From NCBI GenBank assembly GCA_032716605.1, contig CM064506.1, forward strand, positions 15,387,779 through 15,451,778: 64,000 bases of DNA. Direction: 5' to 3'. Both the position numbers and the translations under genes were made by a program. The notes under the pieces are model-generated. The model searched no databases. It was not told where the DNA came from and was given only the letters and a program-made list of their open reading frames with translations. Of the stretch, positions 54,279-63,777 are shown piece by piece. Source of the DNA: Paralithodes platypus (taxonomy: Eukaryota; Arthropoda; Malacostraca; Decapoda; Lithodidae). The stretch's first letter is position 1. The number at the start of each line of letters is the position of its first letter.

Positions 54279-56125
54279 AAAACTGGGATTCGGAAGATAA
54301 CAGGCAAAAGTATAAAGAGGAGAGAAACAAATACACAGAAATGAGGAGGAGGTCAGAGGCAAACCATGAGAAAGGGATAGTGGAGAACTATGAAAAGAAT
54401 CCAAAAATGTTTTTCAAGTTTGTAAACGGCAAAAGGAAGATAAAAGCCACGATCGTAAAGATTAAAAGTGGAAACGGAATCATAGAAGAGGATACAGAGA
54501 TTGCGGAAGAACTAAATAGAAATTTTGCATCAGTATTTACAAAGGAAGGAGAATTCATTGCACCAGAAACCAATGAGATAGGTACAGAGGAAATGCCGGA
54601 AGTCACATTTAACAGACCAGAGCTCATAGACAAAATGAGTAAGGTGGATCCAAACAAAGCCGCTGGACCGGACGGAGTATCAGGCTGGATTATTAAAGAA
54701 AATGCTAAGGAACTGAGTATACCGTTATATGATATAATGACCAAATCATTGGACACAGGGATAGTACCTACAGAATGGAAAAGAGCAAACATTATTCCTA
54801 TATTTAAGGGAGGAAGCAGAGATAAACCACTGAACTATAGACCTGTATCACTATTGAGCATCCTCATGAAGATTCTGGAAGGATTAATAAGGGACAAATG
54901 GGTGAACTACCTAGAATCCAAAAGATTAATTACTGACCGAAAATTTGGATTCAGAGGAGGCAGATCATGTGTAAGCAACTTGTTGAGTTTTTACTCTAGA
55001 GTAATAGACACAGTGGACAAGAGGGAAGGATGGGTAGACTGTGCCTACCTAGACTTTAAAAAGGCATTTGACAAAGTTCCACACAAGAGATTGCTGTGGA
55101 AATTAAAACGAGGGAAAAGTAGGAGACAAACTGCTGAAATGGATGGAGAGCTACCTTAGCGGAAGACAGATGAGAACAACAGTAAGGGGGAAATCGTCAA
55201 ACTGGACTCAAATTACGAGTGGGGTACCACAAGGATCTATCCTAGCCCCAATCATGTTTCTAATATTTGTAAATGACTTACCTGAGGGACTAACAAGCTA
55301 CATGAGCATGTTTGCTGACGATGCTAAGCTGCTTAAAACTATCAGAACCCAGGAGGATTGCCTTGAGCTCCAAGCATATTTGCAAAAGATCCATGAATGG
55401 AGCATCAAATGGAATATGGAGTTCAATGCAGGGAAATGTAAGACTCTAGAAATGGGTAAAAGCAAGTACAGACCTAGAAAAGATTATAAACTAGGAAACG
55501 AAGTGATTCCCAAAGCAGAAAAAGAAATAGACTTGGGGATAGAATTTAAGGATAACATGTCTCCAGAAAGCCACGTAAATAAGATAGTGAGAGAATCACT
55601 AGCACTATTGGCAAATATCAGGATATCTTTCAATTATCTTAATGAAAACACCATGGAACAAATAATAACGGCAATAATAAGACCCAGGATGGAATATGCA
55701 TCTGTAGTGTGGTCCCCTCACATGAAGAAACATATCCACAAAATTGAGAGGGTACAGAGAGCAGCTACGAGGATGATCCCAGGTTTGGAAAATTTGGAGT
55801 ACCAAGAGAGGCTCGAGAGATTGAATCTATACCTACACTGGAACAGAGAAGGAAACGAGGACAGCAAATTCAGATATACAAATGTGTTAGAGGTATTGAC
55901 AAAATCGACCAAGAAAACTTCATAGAGAGGGATGGAGGTGAGAGAACAAGAGGTCACAGCTACAAACTAAAAGTGCTTAATAGTAAATCTGATCTGAAAA
56001 GTAAAAGATTTCCTACCAACTCGATTAGTGGGTGGAACAAATTGCCAGCCGAAGTAGTGTCTGCACCATCAGTGCATAGTTTCAAAGCACGGTATGACAA
56101 ACATATCTTAGGAGGCGGGAATTAA
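54275..56125 (+). pseudogene. LINE reverse transcriptase, frameshifted
   Basis: Parts in order: KNPKMFFKFVNGKRK and DPNKAAGPDGVSGWIIKEN, then EWKRANIIPIFKGGS, NYRPVSLLSILMKILEGLI, FGFRGGRSCVSNLLSF and the catalytic YLDFKKAFDKVPHKRLLWKL. After a frameshift near 55120 come TSGVPQGSILAPIMFLIFVN, FADDAKLL and IDLGIEFKDNMSPESHVNKI. The C-terminal RPRMEYASVVWSPHMKKHIH is followed by a further shift near 55850, with TRGHSYKLKVLNSKSD and SISGWNKLPAEVVSAPS to the stop at 56125. CR1/Daphne-like layout with no RNase H. Catalytic Asp and FADD are intact. Confidence 0.9.
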
Positions 56126-56335
56126 CGAGCATGCTCAGTCCCGCAAATATAACTAGAGTAAGTACTAGAGTAAGTACACAATCCCTCTCTTTCTCTGACA
56201 CAAACACACACACACACACTCCCTCTCATACAGGCGGTGATTTAGAGGGCAAGCAACCTCGAGGGGTCGCAAGACCTGTTGTTGCTAGACTTCCTTTGTA
56301 CTAGGCACCTTCCCTCTCTCTCTCATACAGGCACA

Positions 56336-56370
<35 letters not shown>

Positions 56371-56424
56371 TCCCTCTCTCTCTCACACACACACACACTC
56401 TCTCTCTCTCTCATACAATAGTAT
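56126..56424. repeat. Microsatellite-rich stretch, (CT)n and (CA)n
   Basis: Several alternating CTCTCT and CACACA runs at 56190-56225 and 56310-56415. The first bases (to about 56170) are probably the 3' UTR of the LINE. Confidence 0.8.
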
Positions 56425-57090
56425 GACATTGTTCAGTGCACTACACTCATTACAAAGTGCAAAATACCATCTACTGACTACTGTCTTCTTGAACTGCTCA
56501 ACTAAGGAAATGTTTATGTAATGCCCTCGAAAATATCCCGCAACCCCAATAATGTACTACCCGAGTTGACGTCAGGTATAGTGTAAAATAGTCGTTGATG
56601 GGAAGTCCAATAAACTCATCACGTGAAACACCACGAGACTATCACCTGGTTCTTACAAATCGGACTAAGGTTACTATACTTTTGTACGTCCGTGGTAGTA
56701 CAGTGGGTTAGCGCGCGGGCCTGGTGGTGATGGTTGGGTCACTAACCAGGGTTCGAACCCCACCCAAGGCATCTCAAAACCTGTGGGTTTTTAGGAGGGT
56801 TAAATTCCCTTCTGAGGTTCGTACCCCGTGCCAGGTACCAGGAAAGGTTGATCCTAAAGTGTGCCTGGGGAGTTTTCAGGAGACCATGAATTCCCTTCAC
56901 ACCCGGCATTTCAGTTTACAACTTCCGAGGAAAGTTTGTTCCAGGTTGAACGGATCTTAAATGGAAAACAGTTTCCACAAATACTAGTGCTGAACCTTTT
57001 CCATTCTAACTCAGCCATGGTTGTGTATTGTATTCATATTGAGGCTTAAACATTTTGCTATGATCCAAATTGTCAAACCATTACATAATT
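56425..57090 (-). mobile_element. LINE RT 3' remnant, split by a SINE
   Basis: On the minus strand the sequence matches the C-terminal RT part of the LINE at 20531-22219. CCATGGTTGTGTATTGTATTC and ACTAGTGCTGAACCTTTTCC lie right of the SINE, and TTCTTGAACTGCTCAACT and TGCACTACACTC left of it. The homologous part resumes at GTTTACAACTTCCGAGGAAA (about 56915), so a block of about 390 bp is inserted. Confidence 0.75.
56518..56908 (+). mobile_element. tRNA-derived SINE in a LINE remnant
   Basis: At 56689-56763 the plus strand has an A-box-like GTACAGTGGGTTAGCGCG and a B box, GGTTCGAACCC, which also fits a T-arm (CCAGG...CCC). This tRNA-like head is followed by a body with GTGGGTTTTTAGGAGGGTT. The exact 5' edge is uncertain: the bases before the A box (56518-56688) may be another insert. 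No clean TSD was recognised. Confidence 0.6.
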
Positions 57091-57127
57091 TAAAAACTTA
57101 AAAGGAACCGACCTCGTAGTCAGCTTG

Positions 57128-57130
<3 letters not shown>

Positions 57131-57160
<30 letters not shown>
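57131..57160. repeat. (GA)n microsatellite
   Basis: About 15 GA dinucleotides. The surrounding 57091-57502 contains no recognisable gene. Confidence 0.9.
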
Positions 57161-57163
<3 letters not shown>

Positions 57164-57502
57164 CACTACAGCTGAGATTCTTGTAACACAGATTGTGTAG
57201 GCCTATAGCGACTCATTTTGAGAATACAATTATACAGTATATTTATCAATAAATTCCTGATAAGTTATAAGAGTTGGCCATTGTAAGCATGTGCAATGAT
57301 TGTTTAACAATAATTTGCAATGCATGAGAACAATCGTCGTTAGCCTAATCACTATCTGCCAGCTAGAGAAGGAAAGCGGGGGAGATGGGGGTGGAAGGTG
57401 GAGGTAGATTTGGACCCGATTCCCCCCTTCCACCTACCCAGAATAGAGTAGGGGAAGGAAGGCCCCCACCCTTGAGCAAGTTTTAGTACGCGTGAGTGTA
57501 AA

Positions 57503-58166
57503 TTGAGAGGTGAAATAGGGGCCTCACTAATGAAAATGAGAATCATAAATGGAAGGTTACAATATTTAAAAAGTATCGATGAAGGAAAAAACCAGCTGCT
57601 GAAAGAAATAGTAAGGGAAATGTGTGAGGATGATAGAAATAAATGGATGAAAGTGACAAAAGCTTACATGAATACTGTGGGAATGAGAATAGAAAATATA
57701 AGAATTAAGAAAACAGAAATAAAAGAAAAAACAAGAAAGTGGGATTCTGCAAATTGGAAAGAAGTAAATAGTAAATCAAGCCTAGTAATATACGAAAGCT
57801 GGAAAGAAAGTATTAAAGAAGAAAAAAATTATGATAACCGCCCATCTTCAATCATACTGTATAAGGCCAGGAGTGGAACTCTGCAACTAAACGATAGGAA
57901 AAGACACAAATGGAGAAGTAGAATGCACTCTATGTGGCAATTCTTACCTGATTATGAAGATCTGCAAAATGTGCCCATCAATAAATAATGAAAGAATGAA
58001 AGAACTACAACAGCCATACCAAGAAGATGAACTGGAAATAATAGGAGATTATTTATTCAGAGAAGAAAATCTAGAAGAGAAAAGGGAGATTTTATATAAG
58101 ATGTGGAAGAAGAGAGAAATAATAATTACAAGTTTGATATTAATTAAGAAAGATAAAAACCATTGA
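57503..58166 (+). pseudogene. C-terminal remnant of another LINE polyprotein
   Basis: Two overlapping frames (57503-57988 and 57954-58166) show a Lys/Glu-rich helical part, then SSIILYKARSGTLQLNDRKR, which after a frameshift near 57900 continues as a Cys-containing motif (KICKMCPSINNERMKELQQP) and EIIGDYLFREENLEEKREIL with a YKMWKKREIII end. This resembles the zinc-binding C-terminal part of some arthropod non-LTR RT proteins (LxKARxxTLxLNxRxRH, C-x2-C, C). No RT motifs precede it. Low-moderate confidence in the family. Confidence 0.45.
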
Positions 58167-58429
58167 ATGTAAACTAGGGAATATCAAGTAAACTTAAATC
58201 TTCAGGGAGCTGCCGTTGCTAAGGCGTTCTGCCCCTTGGAGACGACATCCGACATCCGAAGACAAACTCAAAGCGACCTCCAACGTTTGTTATTGTCACC
58301 GGCGAAGAAAAACCCTCGGAGGAAATTGGTATAAACCACCATATAGGCCTATACGAATTGGGACAGGTAAACATGGTGTTCCTAGGTTTCTACGTATATT
58401 TCTCCTTCCTTACAGAACGTAGGAGGCAC

Positions 58430-58857
58430 CCCAATTTCGACACATTGCCCAGCATCCCGCATGTCCCATGTGCCTCCAACTCTATTTCGACACATTGCCC
58501 AGCATCCCGCATGTCCCATGTGCCTCCCAACTCGATTTCGACACATTTCCCAGCATCCCGCATGTCCCATGTGCCTCCCAACTCAATTTCGACACATTGC
58601 CCAGATTCCCCAGAATCCCGCATGTCCCATGTGCCTCAAACTCAATTTCGACACATTGCCCAGCATCCCGCATGTCCCATGTGCCTCCAACTCGATTTTG
58701 ACACATTGTCCAGCATCCCGCATGTCCTATGTGCCTCCCAACTCAATTTCGACACATTGCCCAGAAATCCAGAATCCCGCATGTCCCATGTGTCTCCAAC
58801 TCAATTTCGTCACATTGCCCAGAATCCCGCATGTCCCATGTGCCTCCAACTCGATTT
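58430..58857. repeat. Minisatellite, about 50-bp unit, eight to nine copies
   Basis: Units contain TTTCGACACATTGCCCAGCA and TCCCGCATGTCCCATGTGCC. Lengths vary from 49 to about 58 bp, with small insertions such as AGATTCCCC. The open frames across it are products of the repetition and not a gene. Confidence 0.95.
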
Positions 58858-58975
58858 GGGAAGCCTAGCCTATGAAAATAATGTCGGTACTTAGGCCTAG
58901 GCCTATTACCAAAACTACCACTATTTGTTTGGTAAAATTCAAGACAGCTAGAGCTGCCTTATTTACAAAGTTTCT

Positions 58976-59116
58976 GGGTCAATATTTACGAGTCACACCA
59001 CAGCTGGGATCTCATTTTTAACGGTAGTTTTGGGTTCCTATCATTCTATGCTTCATTGCTATATACTTTTTATCCACCGGAATTTTTTTTTTTTTTTTTA
59101 GCTAGGCCTAGCCTAG

Positions 59117-59187
<71 letters not shown>

Positions 59188-59451
59188 AGCATTAGCCTAA
59201 CCTAACCAAAAAACCTAACCTAATAGCCCCCAAATACATTTAGGTTAGGTTAGGTTTTTAGGTTAGGTTAATGCTAAATAAATAAAAAAAAAAAATAGCC
59301 TAGGCTAGGCCTTAAAAAAAAAAAAAAAAAAAAAATAATAATAATTCCGGTGGATAAAAAGTATATAGAAATGAAGCATAGAATGATAGGAACCCAAAAC
59401 TACCCTTAGAAATGAGATTCCAGCTGTGGTGTGACTCGTAAATATTGACCC
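58976..59451. mobile_element. Foldback element: 476-bp near-perfect palindrome
   Basis: The left arm begins GGGTCAATATTTACGAGTCA and includes CACAGCTGGGATCTCATTT and TTTATCCACCGGAATT. The right arm repeats these as the reverse complement down to TGACCC. The inner part also pairs (TTAGCATTAGCCTAACCTAA against TTAGGTTAATGCTAA) around a centre near 59235. A T run of about 65 bases lies in the left arm and A runs in the right. TTAGG pentamers flank the centre. A related single arm lies at 60790-60960. Confidence 0.95.
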
Positions 59452-59553
59452 GTTTCGGTAGGCCTATATTTTTTCAAGGAATAGGCTAGGGCCTATAGGC
59501 GGCCTAGTGTTTTATTGTTGTTTTTCATGGTTGGAGTGGAGGATTTGCATTAA

Positions 59554-60566
59554 CCCTTCCTACCCGGGCTGCCTGTTAGAAGGACGGTCGCCCGTACCCG
59601 GGCGAAATGGACGAAAAACGTCTAGGCCTAGGCTACCGTATTTTTGTTTATTTTAACTGCTAGAAATTTCCCACGCATCCCTAAACGTAGTGCGGTTTCC
59701 AAACTGGGTAAATCTACAGTTTTACTACCCCTCCACCACCTCCCCCCTTCAAAACACGCCTTTTAGCGTGTTTTTTGGATGGTTCAGCAAACGCGGAAAC
59801 TGGAAAAAAACGTATTTTAATAAACAATTATCACCAACCAGATACGAGTTTTTCAGGTAATTTGTTGTTCTTTTTTATTTTTTATTTGATATACAGTGTT
59901 GTTTAATACCGAGGACCGTCGCATTTTAGTATTTTTATTATTAGCCTAACCTAACTTACCTAACCTAACCGAAAATTAACCTGTCTCGCGACCGGTCTAA
60001 ACCCAGCTCACGTTCCCTGTGTATGGGTGCGCGGCGGTCTAAACCCAGCTCACGTTCCCTGTTTATGGGTTTGCGAAGGTTTGTAATACTTCAATGTATT
60101 TATTACAAGTCAAATATACATTTCCGCGCATCATCAAAGCATACTAAGTCTACTACTAATAATATTAACCCATTAGTACCAACAGAATAGCGACAAAATA
60201 GGGGTAGTATAACTGTAGATTTATCCCAAACTGTAAACTGGCGTTGAGTAGAGCTCTCTAAGTCAATTGGTTCAGGTGTGATGACGATTTTAGTGGAGTG
60301 CATTTTCAGGCGATGTTAGCAATACGACGATCTTTTCACTAATGAAACTAAGACATAGCCTACAGACGTATAATAACAAACGAGTCTTCTCCTTCTTGTT
60401 TTTGGAGGTGTGGTGACGAAGCGACCGACTTTGTTTACATTCGTCCAACGCACGGCGTTCGGATCAAGCTTGCAAGGCTTGCAAGCTTACTGTCTGTCAT
60501 AAGGACGCCCGGGTACCTGCCCTTCTGCAGCGGTGTCCTTCCACAAGGACGCTCGGGTAGGAAGGG
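59554..60566. mobile_element. piggyBac-type MITE, about 1.0 kb
   Basis: TTAA lies at 59550-59553 and 60567-60570. Ends read CCCTTCCTACCCGGGCTGCC and, on the other strand, CCCTTCCTACCCGAGCGTCC. Subterminal parts match the 476-bp copy at 2691 (GTCTAGGCCTAGGCTACCGT, TCCCACGCATCCCTAAACGT, GACAGACAGTAAGCTTG). An inserted middle (about 59710-60190) contains CCTAACCTAAC motifs and a direct repeat with TAAACCCAGCTCACGTTCCC at about 59998 and 60038. Confidence 0.88.
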
Positions 60567-60648
60567 TTAACTTACCCATTATTCATTAATCTGAAGATAC
60601 TCCGTCAAATGGCGCCATTTATTGGGTGAATCGCGCTTTTACAGTAGG

Positions 60649-60797
60649 TAAGGGAAATTATAGGGAGGCCATGTACGCTTCCAAAATGTACAAATATTAT
60701 ATTAGATTAGACGGTCAATAGGCTATAAGGGAAATTATGGGGAGGCCATGTACGCTTCCAAAATGTACAAATATTATATTAGATTAGACGGTCAATA
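60649..60797. repeat. Tandem duplication of 72 bp, period 77
   Basis: TAAGGGAAATTAT, then GGAGGCCATGTACGCTTCCA, to ACGGTCAATA appears at 60649-60720 and 60726-60797 with one base difference. The second copy runs directly into a foldback-arm sequence. Confidence 0.95.
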
Positions 60798-60975
60798 TTT
60801 ACGAGCCGCACCACAGCTGGGATCTCATTTCTAATGGTAGTTTTGGGTTCCTATCATTTTATGCTTCATTGTTAGGCCTATATAGGCCTAGGCCTACTTT
60901 TTATCCACCGGAATTATTTTATATTTCCTTCGATTAGGCCATTTTTTTTTTTTAGCGTTAACCTAACCAAACATC
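60790..60975 (+). mobile_element. Single arm related to the foldback element
   Basis: GGTCAATATTTACGAG, CACAGCTGGGATCTCATTTC and TTTATCCACCGGAATTATTT follow the order of the left arm at 58976-59090. The matching opposite arm is absent. Confidence 0.8.
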
Positions 60976-62590
60976 CTAGGTAATTGTTTAGTGTATGTCC
61001 TCCTCTCCCCCCCTCCCCCCACCTACCCCCAACAACCCCCTGTTGTTTTTATGCAGCCTAAGAAAAGGGAAATGCTTAACCCGTTGAGACCCAGCGCCGC
61101 ACGTGTTGCGTCGGCAGTCTTTGATCACCAACTCCCAGCGACGCATCACGTGCGTCCGACATATAAAAAACACTTACGTGGCTCGTAAGGTAGGAAATGG
61201 CGGGAGAATAGGAGGGGGAGGTACCGTAGTGTGTGTGGGAGCCGGGCCAGTAGTTGTGAGCGGGCCGAGACAGCCGGGCGGCTGGTGGTGGTGGGCTTAG
61301 TGGGGATAGTTTACACCCCTAGTTCACCGCCACTTTGAACCTTCATTACTCCGGTCGTATGGGAGCTAGAGGCTTGAGATTTATGTGAGATACTCCTTAG
61401 GATGTATGCCGTACAATGCCATACTCAGTTTTTACCCTAGTGCTCCCGGGCGGGTGGTCATGCGGGGGAGACGAACTATTGAACCCCCCCCCGCCCCCCA
61501 AATGACCGAAATGAGTTTTTTTTTATTTTTGTGTTCATTTCTCCCCATTCTCTTCCATTTTGGCTCAACACATTTTTTTGAGGCTCCCCCCCCCCCCAAA
61601 AAAAAAAATGTCAGGTGATTTTTTTTTTTTTTTTTTTTCATTTCTCATCCTTGTCTTCCATTTTAGCAAACAAAAAAAATAAGTGAAAATGGCTTGGGAC
61701 TGGGGTGAACAAAATATTAGGTATATATTAAGCAAACCACCCACCAATTTTCATGACAATTTTGAAATGCATGTTGGAATCCCTATAAACTGTACTTCAT
61801 TTTTATGTAAGTTTGATAATTTGGAAAAATCGATTAAGGGAGAAAATTAACATTGAAAATTATGTGTAAAAAGTCTCCCATAAACGGCGGCCCGCTATGT
61901 TATTGTAATTTGCGGCCTAATTTCGTCTGTTAATTAACTTTCTCCTTAATTGGACCCCCTATGAAGTACAACAGATTATGATGACATAAGTGACGGGTGT
62001 TTAGAGGGGGCAGAGCTCCCCCTTCAACATATTACGTGTCCCACAGTAACTTCTATTATATAAACAACCCAAGAATTTTCACACATTTTTAAAATTTCAT
62101 TTAGGATGTAATATAACCTATACTCCATGTTAAAATAAGTGTTAACCCTCGAAAAATTCTATTAAGGGAGATACAGAACCTAGAACCTGTAACCTGTAAC
62201 GATATTTGTCCAGGGTTTCCCACAGACGCCACCCCGCTAGGTCAGCCATGTTGATACTATAATTGAGGAGCGCTTTTATCGTAAATATTCGACTATAACG
62301 CCCTCTGCCTTTCTCTATGTGAACTAATGATCAACACGTCACTATGTTTCTGCCATATTATTGGTTATTTTTTTGTATACGTCACCATACGTCACAGTAT
62401 TGAAGGAGTCACCCAATCATGGATTAATATATGGACAATTACGTCATTTTAGTCAGCCAATGAGTGCATTGAACTCCAGCCCACCGACAGGCAGCATGGT
62501 TTTACATGTCAGTTGCAGGATGGCCAGTGTCTGTAGTGGTTGTGCACTTACCCCTGAACAATAATTATACAAATTTCTCAAAACAACCAG
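60976..62590. other. No gene recognised; homopolymer-rich
   Basis: Contains T, C and A runs at 61508-61650, which create spurious open frames. Parts around 61860-61920 and 62215-62250 share short phrases (AAAGTCTCCCATAAACGGCG and GTTTCCCACAGACGCCACCC) and may be a decayed repeat. A TTAACCCGTTGAGACC motif at 61077 resembles a TTAA transposon end without a partner. Confidence 0.4.
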
Positions 62591-62755
62591 GCAGCCCTTA
62601 AGATACTTACAGACCACGGTATATTGCCTACAAGTGTTGAGTGTCCTAGGTGTGGACATCCTTGCCATTACCGGCCAGATAAAGATCACTGGCGGTGTAC
62701 ACACCATTATTACGAGGATAAGTCCAGAACACGCCGTCACTGTCCCTTTGTTACA
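62591..62755 (+). pseudogene. Possible Merlin (ISXO2-like) transposase zinc-ribbon exon
   Basis: The frame from 62591 reads AALKILTDHGILPTSVECPR, then CGHPCHYRPDKDHWRC and YYEDKSRTRRHCPF, ending at TAA 62756-62758. The pattern helix plus GILP, CPRCG, then WRC and an Arg/Lys-rich segment is that of the N-terminal zinc ribbon of Merlin transposases. A CAACCAG just before 62591 could be a splice acceptor. The catalytic domain was not found downstream, so it is a fragment, or an exon whose partners are missing. Confidence 0.45.
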
Positions 62756-63020
62756 TAAGGTTGGTTATTTTTATTATTATAGATGTAAAAATGTATATAA
62801 AGTTTATTTGCACCTATAGTGTTTTTTTCGGTATTATTCTAGCGTTACTTACACAGCGCACCCATCAATTTCTATGACTTCATTCCTATATATGTCAGTA
62901 GCGGCGGAAATGCATTAAAGCAATTATAGCTACTGTAAAAAACATAGTCGGCACACAACACGACTCGGCGGACCTCTTTCTCCCTGCATTTCAGTCTAAT
63001 TAACACTAGGAATTGACCTA

Positions 63021-63632
63021 ATTTTCTATCCAATGTACTATCCAACCAGCGGGGGTGTGGGGGCGGCAGCCCCCACCCATAATACTAGGTTAGGTTAGGT
63101 AAGGTTGGTAGGTTAGGCTAAAATCTTGAATGTTGCTTAATTATTGGATAATGAGCTTACTGGGTAAGTTCATTTTCTATCCCATGTACCATCCAACCAG
63201 CGGGGGTGTGGGGGCGGCAGCCCCCACCCATAATACTAGGTTAGGTTAGGTAAGGTTGGTAGGTTAGGCTAAAATCTTGAATGTTGCTTAATTGTTGGAT
63301 AATGAGCTTACTGGGTAAGTTCATTTTCTATCCCATGTACCATCCAACCAGCGGGGGTGTGGGGGCGGCAGCCCCCACCCATAATACTAGGTTAGGTTAG
63401 GTAAGGTTGGTAGGTTAGGCTAAAATCTTTAATGTTGCTTAATTGTTGGATAATGGATAATGAGCTTACTGGGTAAGTTCATTTTCTATCCCATGTACCA
63501 TCCAACCAGCGGGGGTGTGGGGGCGGCAGCCCCCACTCATAATACTAGGTTAGGTTAGGTAAGGTTGGCAGGTTAGGCTAATATCTTTAATGTAGCTTAA
63601 TTGTTGGATAATGGATAATTAGCTTACTGGGT
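63021..63632. repeat. Four tandem units of 151-158 bp with hairpin and TTAGG cluster
   Basis: Units start ATTTTCTATCC at 63021, 63172, 63323 and 63481. Each has GTGGGGGC GGCA GCCCCCAC, a perfect 8-bp stem with a 4-base loop, followed by ACTAGGTTAGGTTAGGTAAG. The third unit is longer by seven bases through an ATAATGG duplication. Units differ by only a few bases. Confidence 0.97.
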
Positions 63633-63749
63633 TTTTGGAATAAGTTCTTCAATATTTTTCTTTATTTTCATCTTTTACCCCACAATTTCCCTGATCTTCA
63701 TAGCCCTCCCCACTATCGGGCAACATAGATGATGATTTCAATTAATCAC

Positions 63750-63777
63750 GGGGGGGAGGGGGGGGGGGGGGGGGGGG
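63750..63777. repeat. G homopolymer of about 28 bases with one A
   Basis: The run is interrupted once (at 63757). Homopolymer length is error-prone in sequencing. Nothing coding is visible from 63633 to 64000. Confidence 0.9.

Larger units (their letters stand above)
51929..56125 (+). mobile_element. Long CR1/Jockey-like LINE with fused ORF1-endonuclease
   Basis: Coding parts on the plus strand: a short acidic start with coiled-coil (51929 on), the coiled-coil continuation (52490-52713), RRM-like plus endonuclease (52731-54278), RT (54275-55159, 55143-55925) and the RT C-terminus to the stop at 56125. It contains a TIR MITE (52131-52484). The same family as the minus-strand element at 1-2294. 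Confidence 0.9.

Noticed and set aside
57503..57988. Host gene of 161 codons
   Set aside because: Its end matches the LxKARxxTLxLN motif of LINE C-termini, so it is treated as a LINE remnant.
58430..58857. CRISPR-like repeat array
   Set aside because: Units are contiguous without unique spacers, and the sequence is eukaryotic.
59190..59280. True telomere end
   Set aside because: TTAGG motifs are short, inverted around the palindrome centre, and embedded in a mobile element.
61077..61200. TTAA-flanked transposon starting TTAACCCGTTGAGACC
   Set aside because: No matching opposite end was found downstream in the window.
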